The notes under the pieces are model-generated. The model was given only the letters and a program-made list of their open reading frames with translations. It was not told the origin of the DNA and searched no databases. From JAYPWI01 sp964629575 (GTDB lineage: Bacteria; Actinomycetota; Acidimicrobiia; Acidimicrobiales; Poriferisodalaceae): a DNA stretch of 64,000 bases. The DNA is taken from assembly GCA_964629575.1 (NCBI GenBank), contig CAZVUM010000021.1, positions 1-64,000 of the forward strand, in the 5' to 3' direction. Both the position numbers and the translations under genes were made by a program. Shown one piece after another: positions 41,165 through 49,496 of the stretch (its first letter is position 1; each line of letters starts with the position of its first letter).

Positions 41165-41965
41165 ATGTACGACACCATCGATGTCGAGCGTGACGGACGG
41201 ATCGCGACGGTCACGCTGCAGCGGCCGGAGAAGATGAACGCGATCTCGCTTCAGCTGCAGGAAGACCTCGTCGGCGCCTTGGAAGAACTGGCGGCCGACG
41301 ACGCCATCCACTGCGCGGTGGTGCAAGGCGCGGGTCGCGCCTTCTCCACCGGATACGACATCACCGCCGGTGGCACCGGCGGCGGAGGGGTGACCGGTGA
41401 TCGGGCGGGGCTCGAGCGCATCATGCGGAACTGGCTGCGCATCTGGGACTTGCCGATGCCGGTCATCGCGAAGGTCCACGGCTACTGCCTCGCAGGCGGG
41501 ACGCAGCTCGCTGCCATCTGCGACGTCACCTTCGCCGCCGATGACACCAAGGTGGGCACGCCACAGCTCCCCCTCGGCGCGGGCTACGTCGGTTCGGTCT
41601 GGACCTGGCTGTGCGGGCCGAAGAAGGCGAAGGAGATGTTCTTCCCCACCGGCGAGATGATCACAGGCACCGAGGCGACCGAATGGGGACTGTTCAATCG
41701 GTCGGTTCCCGCCGATGAGCTGGACGATGCGGTTGCTGCGTACGCGGCGAAGGTCGCTCGCACGCCCAAGGAGATCCTTGCGCTCCAGAAGCAGTCGGCC
41801 AACCGCATCCAGGAGATCCAGGGGTTCCGTGAGGCGCTGCTGCAGTCGGTAGAGATCGACGCCATCGCCCACGCGTCACCACCGGTGAAGGCGATCAACA
41901 AGTACATCCGCGAGAACGGACTCCACGGGGCGCTGAAGGCATTCGACAATGGGGACATTCCCTAG
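41165..41965 (+). CDS. Enoyl-CoA hydratase/isomerase
   Basis: A 266-residue crotonase-fold protein. It has the N-terminal IATVTLQRPEKMNAISLQLQ, oxyanion-hole residues in GAGRAFSTGYDITAG and the catalytic region HGYCLAGGTQLAAICDVTFA. The usual glutamate of the second hydratase motif is not obvious, since the corresponding region reads TPQLPLGAGYVGSVW, so it may be an isomerase, hydrolase or lyase rather than a hydratase. The ATG at 41165 follows GAGGGAGG. The stop shares one base with the cyclase start (TAGTG). Confidence 0.85.
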   Translation: MYDTIDVERDGRIATVTLQRPEKMNAISLQLQEDLVGALEELAADDAIHCAVVQGAGRAFSTGYDITAGGTGGGGVTGDRAGLERIMRNWLRIWDLPMPVIAKVHGYCLAGGTQLAAICDVTFAADDTKVGTPQLPLGAGYVGSVWTWLCGPKKAKEMFFPTGEMITGTEATEWGLFNRSVPADELDDAVAAYAAKVARTPKEILALQKQSANRIQEIQGFREALLQSVEIDAIAHASPPVKAINKYIRENGLHGALKAFDNGDIP

Positions 41966-42918
41966 TGGCCCCGCCTCCTGAGCCCGCTGCGCTGCCGGAC
42001 TACGACGACCTGCCCGAGATCGAAGGGCTGGGCGTTCGGCACGCGTGGGATGTGTTCGGGCGTGATGACGTGCTCGGATCGATCGGGCTGCTGACCGACG
42101 AGCGGGTCGCCACTGCGGCGAGTCTCGTTCGGACAGGGCAACGGGTGTCGTTGGACCTGCCGCTGAACCTCCCCAGCCCACCCCTCTTCGGGCGCCAACC
42201 CTTCGACCACGTCACGTTTGCGCTGAGCCGCAACGAGATGGACGATCGGGTCGACAACTTTCATCTGCAGGGGTCCACCCAATGGGATGGGCTCAATCAT
42301 GTCCGCTGCCGCGAGCATGGCTATTGGGGCGGACGCCTCGACGACCCGCTCGACGCACCGAACGGGCTCGGCGTTCACCACTGGACCCAACACGGGATTG
42401 CAGGTCGCGGGGTGCTCGTCGACGTCGGCGGATGGCTGGCCGAGCAGGGCGATTTCGACCCCCTCGCCCCCCGGCCGGTCGAGATCGCAGATCTCGAGGG
42501 AGCGATCGATGCCCAGGGTGTCGACCTCCGGGTCGGCGACATCTTGTGCCTGCGGTTCGGGTGGCCCGCGGGCTACCGGCGCCTCGATCAATCGGCCCGC
42601 GAGTCCTACGCCACCGACCCGCATTTCGCCGGACTTCGGGCGTACGAGGACATGGCCAGGTGGCTGTGGAATCACCACCCCGCAGCCCTCTGTTGCGACA
42701 ACCCGGCGGTCGAAGTGGTGCCGGGTGAGCCGGCCGACGGCTCGCTCCACAGGCGCCTGCTTCCCACTCTCGGCTTCGCGCTCGGCGAGATGTTCGACTA
42801 CGAGGAGCTGTCAGCGATCTGCCGTGCCGAGGGGCGCTGGGAGTTCTTCTTCGTCGCTGCGTCGCTCCACATCCTCTTCGCGCTCGGGTCGCCGGGCAAC
42901 GCCGTCGCGATCCTGTAG
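41965..42918 (+). CDS. Cyclase family protein (kynurenine formamidase-like fold)
   Basis: A 317-residue putative cyclase/metal hydrolase. The family's usual HxGTHxDxPxH metal motif is represented by LQGSTQWDGLNHVRCREHGY, a variant in which the first histidine is replaced by glutamine and the second by glutamine. It has a GTG start overlapping the enoyl-CoA hydratase stop by one base. The coupling suggests that it hydrolyses or cyclises the CoA-pathway product. The reaction is not known. Confidence 0.78.
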   Translation: MAPPPEPAALPDYDDLPEIEGLGVRHAWDVFGRDDVLGSIGLLTDERVATAASLVRTGQRVSLDLPLNLPSPPLFGRQPFDHVTFALSRNEMDDRVDNFHLQGSTQWDGLNHVRCREHGYWGGRLDDPLDAPNGLGVHHWTQHGIAGRGVLVDVGGWLAEQGDFDPLAPRPVEIADLEGAIDAQGVDLRVGDILCLRFGWPAGYRRLDQSARESYATDPHFAGLRAYEDMARWLWNHHPAALCCDNPAVEVVPGEPADGSLHRRLLPTLGFALGEMFDYEELSAICRAEGRWEFFFVAASLHILFALGSPGNAVAIL

Positions 42919-42925
42919 GCCGGCC

Positions 42926-44251
42926 TCACCCCAGCGTTGGGTCCACCACGTGGCCGAGGAAAAGCGTCGCACCGGTCACCCGGTCGCGGATCAGGTACAA
43001 GAACGGCCGATCGACGCGGATCGTGGGTCCGTGCGAGCCCAGGACGCCGTACCCGGCGGCCGCCGATGCCTCGGTGCCCGTCTCGTTGACGGTGATCGTC
43101 GACTCGAGCTGGAACTGATCGATGAAATAGCCCGCCTCACCGCCCTCGATCATCCCGCTGAAGTCCGGCGCGACCGGCAGTCCCATCTCGACCAGCGTCT
43201 CGAGGATGTCGCCGCCCGTCTGCGCGGACCACGTTGGGATGAAGAAGTGCACCCCGCTCATCTCGACCCCGTCGGCGATCGAGGCGATTGACGCTGCGGT
43301 CATGTCGCGCTCGAAGGTGACCAGATCGTCGGGTTGGACGACCAGCATCGTCAAACGCTCACCGGCGTATGGCAGTTCGACCGCGACGTAGTCGGCACCG
43401 GCGTGGATCGGCAGCGCCAACTCATGAGACATCGTGGGAACAATCTTCTGCTCTCCCGTCGCGGTCGTGAACGAGCCCTCGCCCGGGACGAACTTGATGT
43501 CCCAGACAGCGTCGAGATGAATCGCCGACGCAGCGACCAGCACCGTCATCGGGTCAAAGCCATCGAACAGCTTCGGAATGTTGCCGTCCGTCGCATCCGA
43601 GATCCAGCCGTTGACCGCTTCCAGCGCATCGGGCTCCACGCCGAAGTCGACCACCCGCGCCGGAGCGCCGTAGTTGGCCATCGCAGTGTCGAGGAACTCA
43701 TCGACCATCGGCAATCCGGGTCTCACGAACAGACTCGTCGCAAGCGAGAGCTGCAGGTCGTCGTGGTCGAGTTCTTCCAGGGCGAGGCCCAGCGCATTCG
43801 CAGCATCCTGGACGGCGGCATCGCGGGGATCGATACCGAGAACCTCCGCCCAGCGCTCCGCTGTCTCGCCACGGAGCCCGGGCTGCGTGAGAAGAAGCAG
43901 CGTCGACACCGGGTGAGCTCCAACGATCGTGTTGTCGGTGTCGCGTGCGAGCGCCTGGAACAGCCGCACCGCGAAGTCGTTCGATGTGGCCGCCAGAGCA
44001 ACGACGTCGGCGGCGGACGCCTCAGGCTCGAGGTCTCTCGTCGCGATGTTCGCCACCAGCGCGGTCGCGGGGAGCACGACGTCGGGCACGGGCGACGACG
44101 TTTGGGCTGGAGCCGGCGCCACATGGATGGGCGGAGCGGCTGAGGTGGTGCTCGGCGCAGCGAGGCCGGCTTCTCGAGAGGGCCCGCCACACGCAACGGC
44201 GACAAGCGCCGCAACCACGGTCAGTGCCACGAGCCTGCTTCGTCCCGCCAT
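42926..44251 (-). CDS. Serpin-family protease inhibitor, lipoprotein
   Basis: A 441-residue serpin. Signal peptide SRLVALTVVAALVAVACGG ends in a lipobox cysteine, so it is likely to be surface-anchored. The serpin core starts at SNDFAVRLFQALARDTDNT. The hinge of the reactive loop reads NETGTEASAAAGYG, with small residues at P12-P8 as in inhibitory serpins. The C-terminal signature is RPFLYLIRDRVTGATLFLGHV. P1 falls near LGSHG, so a chymotrypsin-, elastase- or subtilisin-like target is possible. The ATG at 44251 has GGAGGT upstream; a longer frame is less likely. It is divergent from the lipoprotein at 44401. Confidence 0.92.
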   Translation of the reverse strand: MAGRSRLVALTVVAALVAVACGGPSREAGLAAPSTTSAAPPIHVAPAPAQTSSPVPDVVLPATALVANIATRDLEPEASAADVVALAATSNDFAVRLFQALARDTDNTIVGAHPVSTLLLLTQPGLRGETAERWAEVLGIDPRDAAVQDAANALGLALEELDHDDLQLSLATSLFVRPGLPMVDEFLDTAMANYGAPARVVDFGVEPDALEAVNGWISDATDGNIPKLFDGFDPMTVLVAASAIHLDAVWDIKFVPGEGSFTTATGEQKIVPTMSHELALPIHAGADYVAVELPYAGERLTMLVVQPDDLVTFERDMTAASIASIADGVEMSGVHFFIPTWSAQTGGDILETLVEMGLPVAPDFSGMIEGGEAGYFIDQFQLESTITVNETGTEASAAAGYGVLGSHGPTIRVDRPFLYLIRDRVTGATLFLGHVVDPTLG

Positions 44252-44400
44252 CGCTCCACCTCCAACGATTGCCACGAATTCTGTCATGCGACTCATGTGG
44301 ACTGACCTCGAGGTCGGCATCGTCACCCAATCGACGCAGCCTCGACATCTACGCAAAGTCACCACGCCCTAGCTTCGTCCCACGGCAAAGGAGGGACGTC

Positions 44401-45909
44401 GTGAGGTGGATGTGGGCGTGGGCGTGGCTGATGGCGGGCGTGTTTGCGGCGGGATGCTCCGCGGGCAGCGATTCGGTCGATGGTCAGCCGGAGTCGATCA
44501 GCTCTCCGGCTGCGACGACCTCGGTGGCCACTCCACACGCGAGCACGGATACCCCGTCGAACGTTGAGCGTCTCCTGCCGAACAGGCCGCCCGAACTCAG
44601 CGGACTCCTGATCTTCACGCTGGGAGACGAGGTCCTGTACTACGAGGGGGCGGACCTCGGTGGCTCGGTCGTGGAACCCCTCCACCGGCATCGGCTCGGG
44701 CCGAATGCGCAGCGCATCACGCCGCTGGACAGCAGATACCTCCTCTTCACGGAATGGGAGGAAATCAAGAGCCTCGACCTCCTGACCGGTGAGGTCCGAG
44801 TGCACGCAAGTCTGGGCGCCTGTTGCGGGTTTCGGACGCTCCGCGACAGGACGCTCCTCATCACGCACACCGGCACAGGGAGCGACCGCTTCCACACGCT
44901 GACGGTCCCCGACGGCCGGCTACAGACAGCGCTCGGCAACTTCCACTTCGCTCGGATCACGGTCTCGTCCGACGGCGGCCTCATCATGACCACCCCCAAG
45001 GTTCAGCATCAGGACTGGCAGGGCGCGCCGCGAACGCTGTGGGTGTACGCAACGCCCGACCTCGAGACCCCGATCATCGAGATCACCCTCGAGGGAGACG
45101 ATCTGATCGACGCCGGCGCCTTCTCACCAGACGGCGCGTGGTTCACCTACTCCGCGCGGCTCGACGGGTCCTGGAGGAGATATGCGCGCCACGTCGAGAG
45201 CGGGCAGCTCCTCGAACTCGAGGGCCGGAGCGATCCGTGGCAATTCGACGAGGATGCCCTCGAACGCGTCGCCGCAGGTGAGTCCGACGAACTCGAAGAC
45301 CCGCAGAGCGAGCCGCCGGGGACGCTCATCGCGCGCCGGGACACCATCGCGCTGACGATGGATCACCAAACCGTGCTGATCCAGGAACTCAGGGGCGATG
45401 ACTGGGAGATCATCGATCGAAGGGCGTTGCTCTCGAATCGGCCGTTGGTGGCATGGCGGGACGGCGCGGTTGTCGACGACCTGACTCCGACAGGGCTGAG
45501 GGATGCCGACGCGATGTGGTTTCGCCGCACAACCATCGACGGCGAGTTTCGTGCGGTTTTCATCGACATGACCGACGGCTCGGCGTTCGAGGTCGCCGGA
45601 CCCCCCGAAGGCGACCCTGCAGGCCCGCAGCTCGGGCCTGCAGGGATCTCCAGCAACGGCAACCTGGTCCTCCTCGGGGCATCGGGCGCGGAGGGATCTC
45701 CGGCGATACACGTCGTCACGACCGAGGGCCTTCACCTGGCCCGCGAGCTGCCACCCGGAACTCACTCGACCGTTCAGGACCCGACCGGGGCCTACCTCCT
45801 GGCGGTAGGCCCCGAGCGCAGCGTCATCGTCGAGCTGGCAACTGCGACGATCATCCTCGACGACCTCCCCGGATCGACGAGTCGCGCCCTGTGGATCGAC
45901 TCCCCCTGA
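44401..45909 (+). CDS. Secreted lipoprotein with beta-propeller-like repeats
   Basis: A 502-residue protein. It has a GTG start with GGAGGG 8 bases upstream, then WMWAWAWLMAGVFAAGCSAG, a signal peptide ending in a lipobox cysteine. A Ser/Thr/Pro-rich linker follows, then repeated four-stranded units (YLLFTEWEEIKSLDLLTGEV, ITVSSDGGLIMTTP, GAFSPDGAWFTYSARLDGSW) like TolB/WD40 propellers. The function is unknown. It shares a 149-bp divergent promoter region with the serpin, so the two may be co-regulated surface proteins. A repeated hairpin follows at 45921. Confidence 0.75.
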   Translation: MRWMWAWAWLMAGVFAAGCSAGSDSVDGQPESISSPAATTSVATPHASTDTPSNVERLLPNRPPELSGLLIFTLGDEVLYYEGADLGGSVVEPLHRHRLGPNAQRITPLDSRYLLFTEWEEIKSLDLLTGEVRVHASLGACCGFRTLRDRTLLITHTGTGSDRFHTLTVPDGRLQTALGNFHFARITVSSDGGLIMTTPKVQHQDWQGAPRTLWVYATPDLETPIIEITLEGDDLIDAGAFSPDGAWFTYSARLDGSWRRYARHVESGQLLELEGRSDPWQFDEDALERVAAGESDELEDPQSEPPGTLIARRDTIALTMDHQTVLIQELRGDDWEIIDRRALLSNRPLVAWRDGAVVDDLTPTGLRDADAMWFRRTTIDGEFRAVFIDMTDGSAFEVAGPPEGDPAGPQLGPAGISSNGNLVLLGASGAEGSPAIHVVTTEGLHLARELPPGTHSTVQDPTGAYLLAVGPERSVIVELATATIILDDLPGSTSRALWIDSP

Positions 45910-45920
45910 GGCCCCTCCCC

Positions 45921-45968
45921 TTCTGCCAGCTTCCTCGGACACCAGGGTCACCACACAAGCTGGCAGAA
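45921..45968 (+). terminator. 48-bp repeated hairpin, copy 2
   Basis: It has the same 12-bp arms and 24-nt loop size as 39655-39702, in the same plus-strand orientation. It starts 12 bp after the lipoprotein stop and lies 54 bp before the cupin start, so here it separates two same-strand genes. Confidence 0.7.
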
Positions 45969-46021
45969 CGGTTGACGAAGTGGAGGTGCGGTAGCGTCGG
46001 GCAGCGATCCAGGGGGAAGTG

Positions 46022-46429
46022 ATGTCCGAGACCTCAACGTCCATGGCCCAGCTGCTGCTGCAGCAATTCGACGATGCCGAGTTCGCCCACACCGGGCGGC
46101 GGTCGTTCTTCGAGTACCGCGACACCGGGCTCGAAGCGGCCACCAGCGGCGACTACCGCGCCCAGGTCATGCGGGCCACCGACGTGATGGACACCACCGG
46201 CTGGCACTACCACGTCTGCGATCTTCAGTTCGTGTACGTGCTGAAGGGCTGGGTCGACCTGGCATTCGAGGACGGGCGCACCGAGCGGGTCGAAGCCGGC
46301 GCCGCGCTCGCGATCCCGCCGGGAATGGTCCACAACGAACTCGCCGCGTCTGACGACTTCGAAGCGCTCGAAGTCGTCGCACCTGCGCAGATGCACACCG
46401 TCCCCGTCGACGCCCCGATCGGAGCCTGA
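46022..46429 (+). CDS. Cupin domain protein
   Basis: A 135-residue single-domain cupin. Motif 1 is WHYHVCDLQFVYVLKGWVDL, and motif 2 is AIPPGMVHNELAASDDFE with a conserved histidine. It is probably a small metal-binding enzyme or sensor. The ATG at 46022 follows AGGGGGAA. It ends two bases before the ThDP enzyme gene, so the two are almost certainly co-transcribed and may act on the same metabolite. Confidence 0.82.
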   Translation: MSETSTSMAQLLLQQFDDAEFAHTGRRSFFEYRDTGLEAATSGDYRAQVMRATDVMDTTGWHYHVCDLQFVYVLKGWVDLAFEDGRTERVEAGAALAIPPGMVHNELAASDDFEALEVVAPAQMHTVPVDAPIGA

Positions 46430-46431
46430 GG

Positions 46432-48087
46432 GTGGCGGACGTCAGCGGCGCGCGCATCCTCGCGCGCAACCTCAAGCAGCAGGGCGTCGAGTACGTCTTC
46501 GGCATCGTCGGCTTTCCGGTGGTTCCGATCGCGATGGCGTGCCAGCGCGAGGGAATCACCTTCATCGGCATGCGCAACGAGCAGTCGGCGTCCTATGCCG
46601 CCCAGGCCGCGGGCTACCTCACCGGACGCCCACAGGGCTGTCTCGTGGTGTCGGGCCCCGGCGTCATCCACGCCCTGGCCGGACTCGCCAACGCCAAGGA
46701 GAACCTGTGGCCGATGATCCTCATCGGTGGCGCGTCGCCTTCTGACCAGAACGGAATGGGCGCCTTCCAGGAGGAAGACCAGGTCGGCGCAGCCAAGCCG
46801 TATTGCAAGTACGCCCACGGCGTGGAGACCCACGACAAGATCCCCTACTACGTCGAGCAAGCGATCCGGACATCGCTGTTCGGCCGCCCTGGCCCCGTCT
46901 ACCTCGACATGCCAGCCGACGTGATCGACGGCCGGGTCGATGAAGACACCATCCCGACGGCGCCCACGGTGGGCGAGCCGCCCCGGACGCACGCCGAGCC
47001 CGAATCGGTCCGCCAGGCGATCGAGGTCCTGAAGGGTGCCGAGAAGCCCCTCGCGATCATCGGTAAGGGAATGGCCTGGGCCCGGGCAGAAGACGACGTG
47101 CGTCAGTTCATCGAACGCACCCAGGTCCCGTTCCTCGCGTCGCCGATGGGCAAGGGCGTCGTCCCTGACGATCATCCGCTGTCGGTCGGCGCCGCCCGAT
47201 CGCATGCGCTGCAGGAAGCCGACGTCATCCTGCTGGCCGGCGCCCGGCTCAACTGGATCATGCACTTCGGCAAGCAGCCGCGCTTCAACCCCAACGTGAA
47301 GGTGGTCCAACTCGATTCGCATGCCGAGCAGATGAGCCACAACGTGCCGGCAGCGGTCAGCCTCCTCGGCGACGGCAAGTCGGTGATGGGCCAGTTCAAC
47401 GCCGAGCTCGCCGACGACCCCTGGCGGTACGAGGCCAGCACACCGTGGCGCGACTCCATCGCGGACAAGATTGCCGAGAACGAAGCCGCTGTCGCAGGCA
47501 TGCGCGACGACGACTCCTCGCCCACCAACTACTACCGGGCCTTTCGCGACATCGCCGACTGGCTGCAGCCCGACGACATCATCATCGGCGAGGGCGCCAA
47601 CACGATGGACATCGGGCGCACCCAGATGCCCAACGTCAACGCCCGCCACCGCCTCGACGCGGGGAGCTACGGCACGATGGGTATCGGGCTCGGATTCGCC
47701 GTGGCTGCGGCGGTCTGCAATCCCGACCAACGCGTCGTGTCGGTTCAGGGCGACTCGGCCTTCGGGTTCAGCGGCATGGAGATGGAGACCATCTGTCGCT
47801 ACAACCTCAACGTGGTCGTGGTGATCCTCAACAACAACGGCATCGGCGGCGGCGCTGCCGAACTGCCAGAGGACGGTCCTCCCCCGCCCAACATGTACCT
47901 GCCGTCGGCTCGCTACGAGAAGATCGCCGAGGCCTTCGGTGCCGGCTCGTTCTACGTCGAGGACACCGCCGACCTGCGGCCTGCGCTCGACGCGGCCGGT
48001 GCACTCGACGGTCCAGCGATCGTGCACGTTCGCCTCGATCCGGCCGCTGGCCGCAAGCCCCAGAAACACGGCTGGCTCACCCGGTAG
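46432..48087 (+). CDS. ThDP-dependent 2-hydroxyacyl-CoA lyase / oxalyl-CoA decarboxylase-like
   Basis: A 551-residue three-domain ThDP enzyme. The Pyr domain has the activating glutamate E50 in MRNEQSASYAAQAAGYLTG, and the PP domain has the cofactor motif GDSAFGFSGMEMETI ending NNNGIGGG. GVEYVFGIVGFPV and the FQEEDQVGAAKPYCKY segment place it with 2-hydroxyacyl-CoA lyases and oxalyl-CoA decarboxylases rather than acetolactate synthases. The reaction would yield formyl-CoA plus an aldehyde or CO2. No frc CoA transferase or formyl-CoA handling gene is adjacent. A GTG start follows the cupin stop by two bases. Confidence 0.85.
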   Translation: MADVSGARILARNLKQQGVEYVFGIVGFPVVPIAMACQREGITFIGMRNEQSASYAAQAAGYLTGRPQGCLVVSGPGVIHALAGLANAKENLWPMILIGGASPSDQNGMGAFQEEDQVGAAKPYCKYAHGVETHDKIPYYVEQAIRTSLFGRPGPVYLDMPADVIDGRVDEDTIPTAPTVGEPPRTHAEPESVRQAIEVLKGAEKPLAIIGKGMAWARAEDDVRQFIERTQVPFLASPMGKGVVPDDHPLSVGAARSHALQEADVILLAGARLNWIMHFGKQPRFNPNVKVVQLDSHAEQMSHNVPAAVSLLGDGKSVMGQFNAELADDPWRYEASTPWRDSIADKIAENEAAVAGMRDDDSSPTNYYRAFRDIADWLQPDDIIIGEGANTMDIGRTQMPNVNARHRLDAGSYGTMGIGLGFAVAAAVCNPDQRVVSVQGDSAFGFSGMEMETICRYNLNVVVVILNNNGIGGGAAELPEDGPPPPNMYLPSARYEKIAEAFGAGSFYVEDTADLRPALDAAGALDGPAIVHVRLDPAAGRKPQKHGWLTR

Positions 48088-48207
48088 CGACCCGTTCGGT
48101 CGAAATTCACGGCAGCACTGTCCCACCCCCTCGGTAACGTGCCCAACAGGTCGGGATGCCTCACCGCGTCCCGGCTTGCTTGTGGGGACCAGGGGGATTC
48201 GCGGGAC

Positions 48208-49491
48208 ATGGGGAACGGACACGAGGTGACGGACGCCGGCGCGCCGGTCGGCTTCCTCGACCTGCACGAGCGGGCGCTCGCAGCCGGGTGGTCGAGCGAT
48301 CTGTGGGAACGAATCGTCACCCTGCGACCCGATCGCGGCGCCGTGGAGCAGTGGCTCGACTCGGGCTGGCCGCCTCCCGACGGCCTGGCCGAATGGGCGT
48401 CTGGCGAGGAGCGCTTCCTCACGGGCTCCCTCCACCGCCGCCTCGCGACCTGGGCCGACAACGACCTGGTCGCCGAGATCTACGCCAACTCGCCCGAGTC
48501 GGTGGGCGAGTGGCAGGTCACCGTCGAACACAGCCCGTACGCCTTCGCCCAGCTCCGACTGCAGGAGTGGGGCGCCACGATGGTCATCGAAGACCAGCGG
48601 ATGGGCCAGGCCGCCATCTCGCGATCGATCCGGCGTGTCCGACTTCACGGTGAGCGGACAACCGTGATGGCGATCAGCGGAATGCGGGTTCATGCCGAGC
48701 ACCAGGGAAAGGGCCTCAGCGGGGCGCTGCTCTTCTGCCCGGGTCTCGCCACGCTGCCATTCGCAGCGGTCGGCTACTGGTACGCGAGGCACGACAACTC
48801 GAGCGCACCTTGGCTCGCCGCGGTGGTCGAGGATCTCGAAGAGGGTCCCGAGGGGATCTCACAGGAGACCACCGACCTCATCGCCACGGTGTTCAACGCA
48901 GACGTCTCGGGCGGTCGCCGTTCGGACGTCGTCCGAACCGTTCGACGTGAAGAGCTCGCCGAGTGTGGGGACCTCATCGATCGGGTCAACTCCGGTCTCG
49001 ACCTCAGCTCGCCAGCGACGGCCGACTACCTCGAGAACCGGCTCAACAGTTGGGGTCTCGGGCCGATCCCCGACATGTTCGACCCCGTCTACACCGAGGA
49101 CGACTACCTGGTGGTCGAACGCGACGGTCGGATCGTGGCCTGCGGCGGCTTGTGGGACCGAGGCCGCAACATGCGTGAGCGCTGGCTGAATCCGGGCACC
49201 GGGGAGGAGCGCATCGTCGCCAACACAGCGCTGCTCGACTACGGATATGCGGCGGGCGCCGAGGCCGACATGGCGACCCTGATCCGGCACATGCTCGCTC
49301 AGACCTCGGAGATCCAGCGCGGGGCGTTGATCTTGCCGATCGAACACGACGCCGCACTGCTGAACGAGTTGGCTGATCTGAGCCTGCGTCCCGAGAGCCG
49401 CACGCTGCAGGTCATGCCGTTCACGATGCCGGGGATGGCCCCGGTCGACGGCAGCATCTCCCGCCCCGCCACCGACCTCGCCTACTGGTAG
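48208..49491 (+). CDS. GNAT-like acetyltransferase, possibly two-domain
   Basis: A 427-residue protein. The middle contains a GNAT acetyl-CoA loop ISGMRVHAEHQGKGLSGALL (about residues 155-175), followed by a second region with DYLVVERDGRIVACGGLW and MATLIRHMLAQTSEIQRGAL that looks like a second, degenerate GNAT half. The substrate is unknown. The ATG at 48208 is preferred because AGGGGG lies upstream; a longer frame from 48139 is possible. It ends five bases before the ABC exporter start and is probably in one operon with it. Confidence 0.68.
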   Translation: MGNGHEVTDAGAPVGFLDLHERALAAGWSSDLWERIVTLRPDRGAVEQWLDSGWPPPDGLAEWASGEERFLTGSLHRRLATWADNDLVAEIYANSPESVGEWQVTVEHSPYAFAQLRLQEWGATMVIEDQRMGQAAISRSIRRVRLHGERTTVMAISGMRVHAEHQGKGLSGALLFCPGLATLPFAAVGYWYARHDNSSAPWLAAVVEDLEEGPEGISQETTDLIATVFNADVSGGRRSDVVRTVRREELAECGDLIDRVNSGLDLSSPATADYLENRLNSWGLGPIPDMFDPVYTEDDYLVVERDGRIVACGGLWDRGRNMRERWLNPGTGEERIVANTALLDYGYAAGAEADMATLIRHMLAQTSEIQRGALILPIEHDAALLNELADLSLRPESRTLQVMPFTMPGMAPVDGSISRPATDLAYW

Positions 49492-49496
49492 CTCCT

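Noticed and set aside
46225..48792. 855-codon minus-strand frame across the ThDP enzyme
   Set aside because: Antisense shadow; the opposite strand has complete ThDP and cupin motifs.
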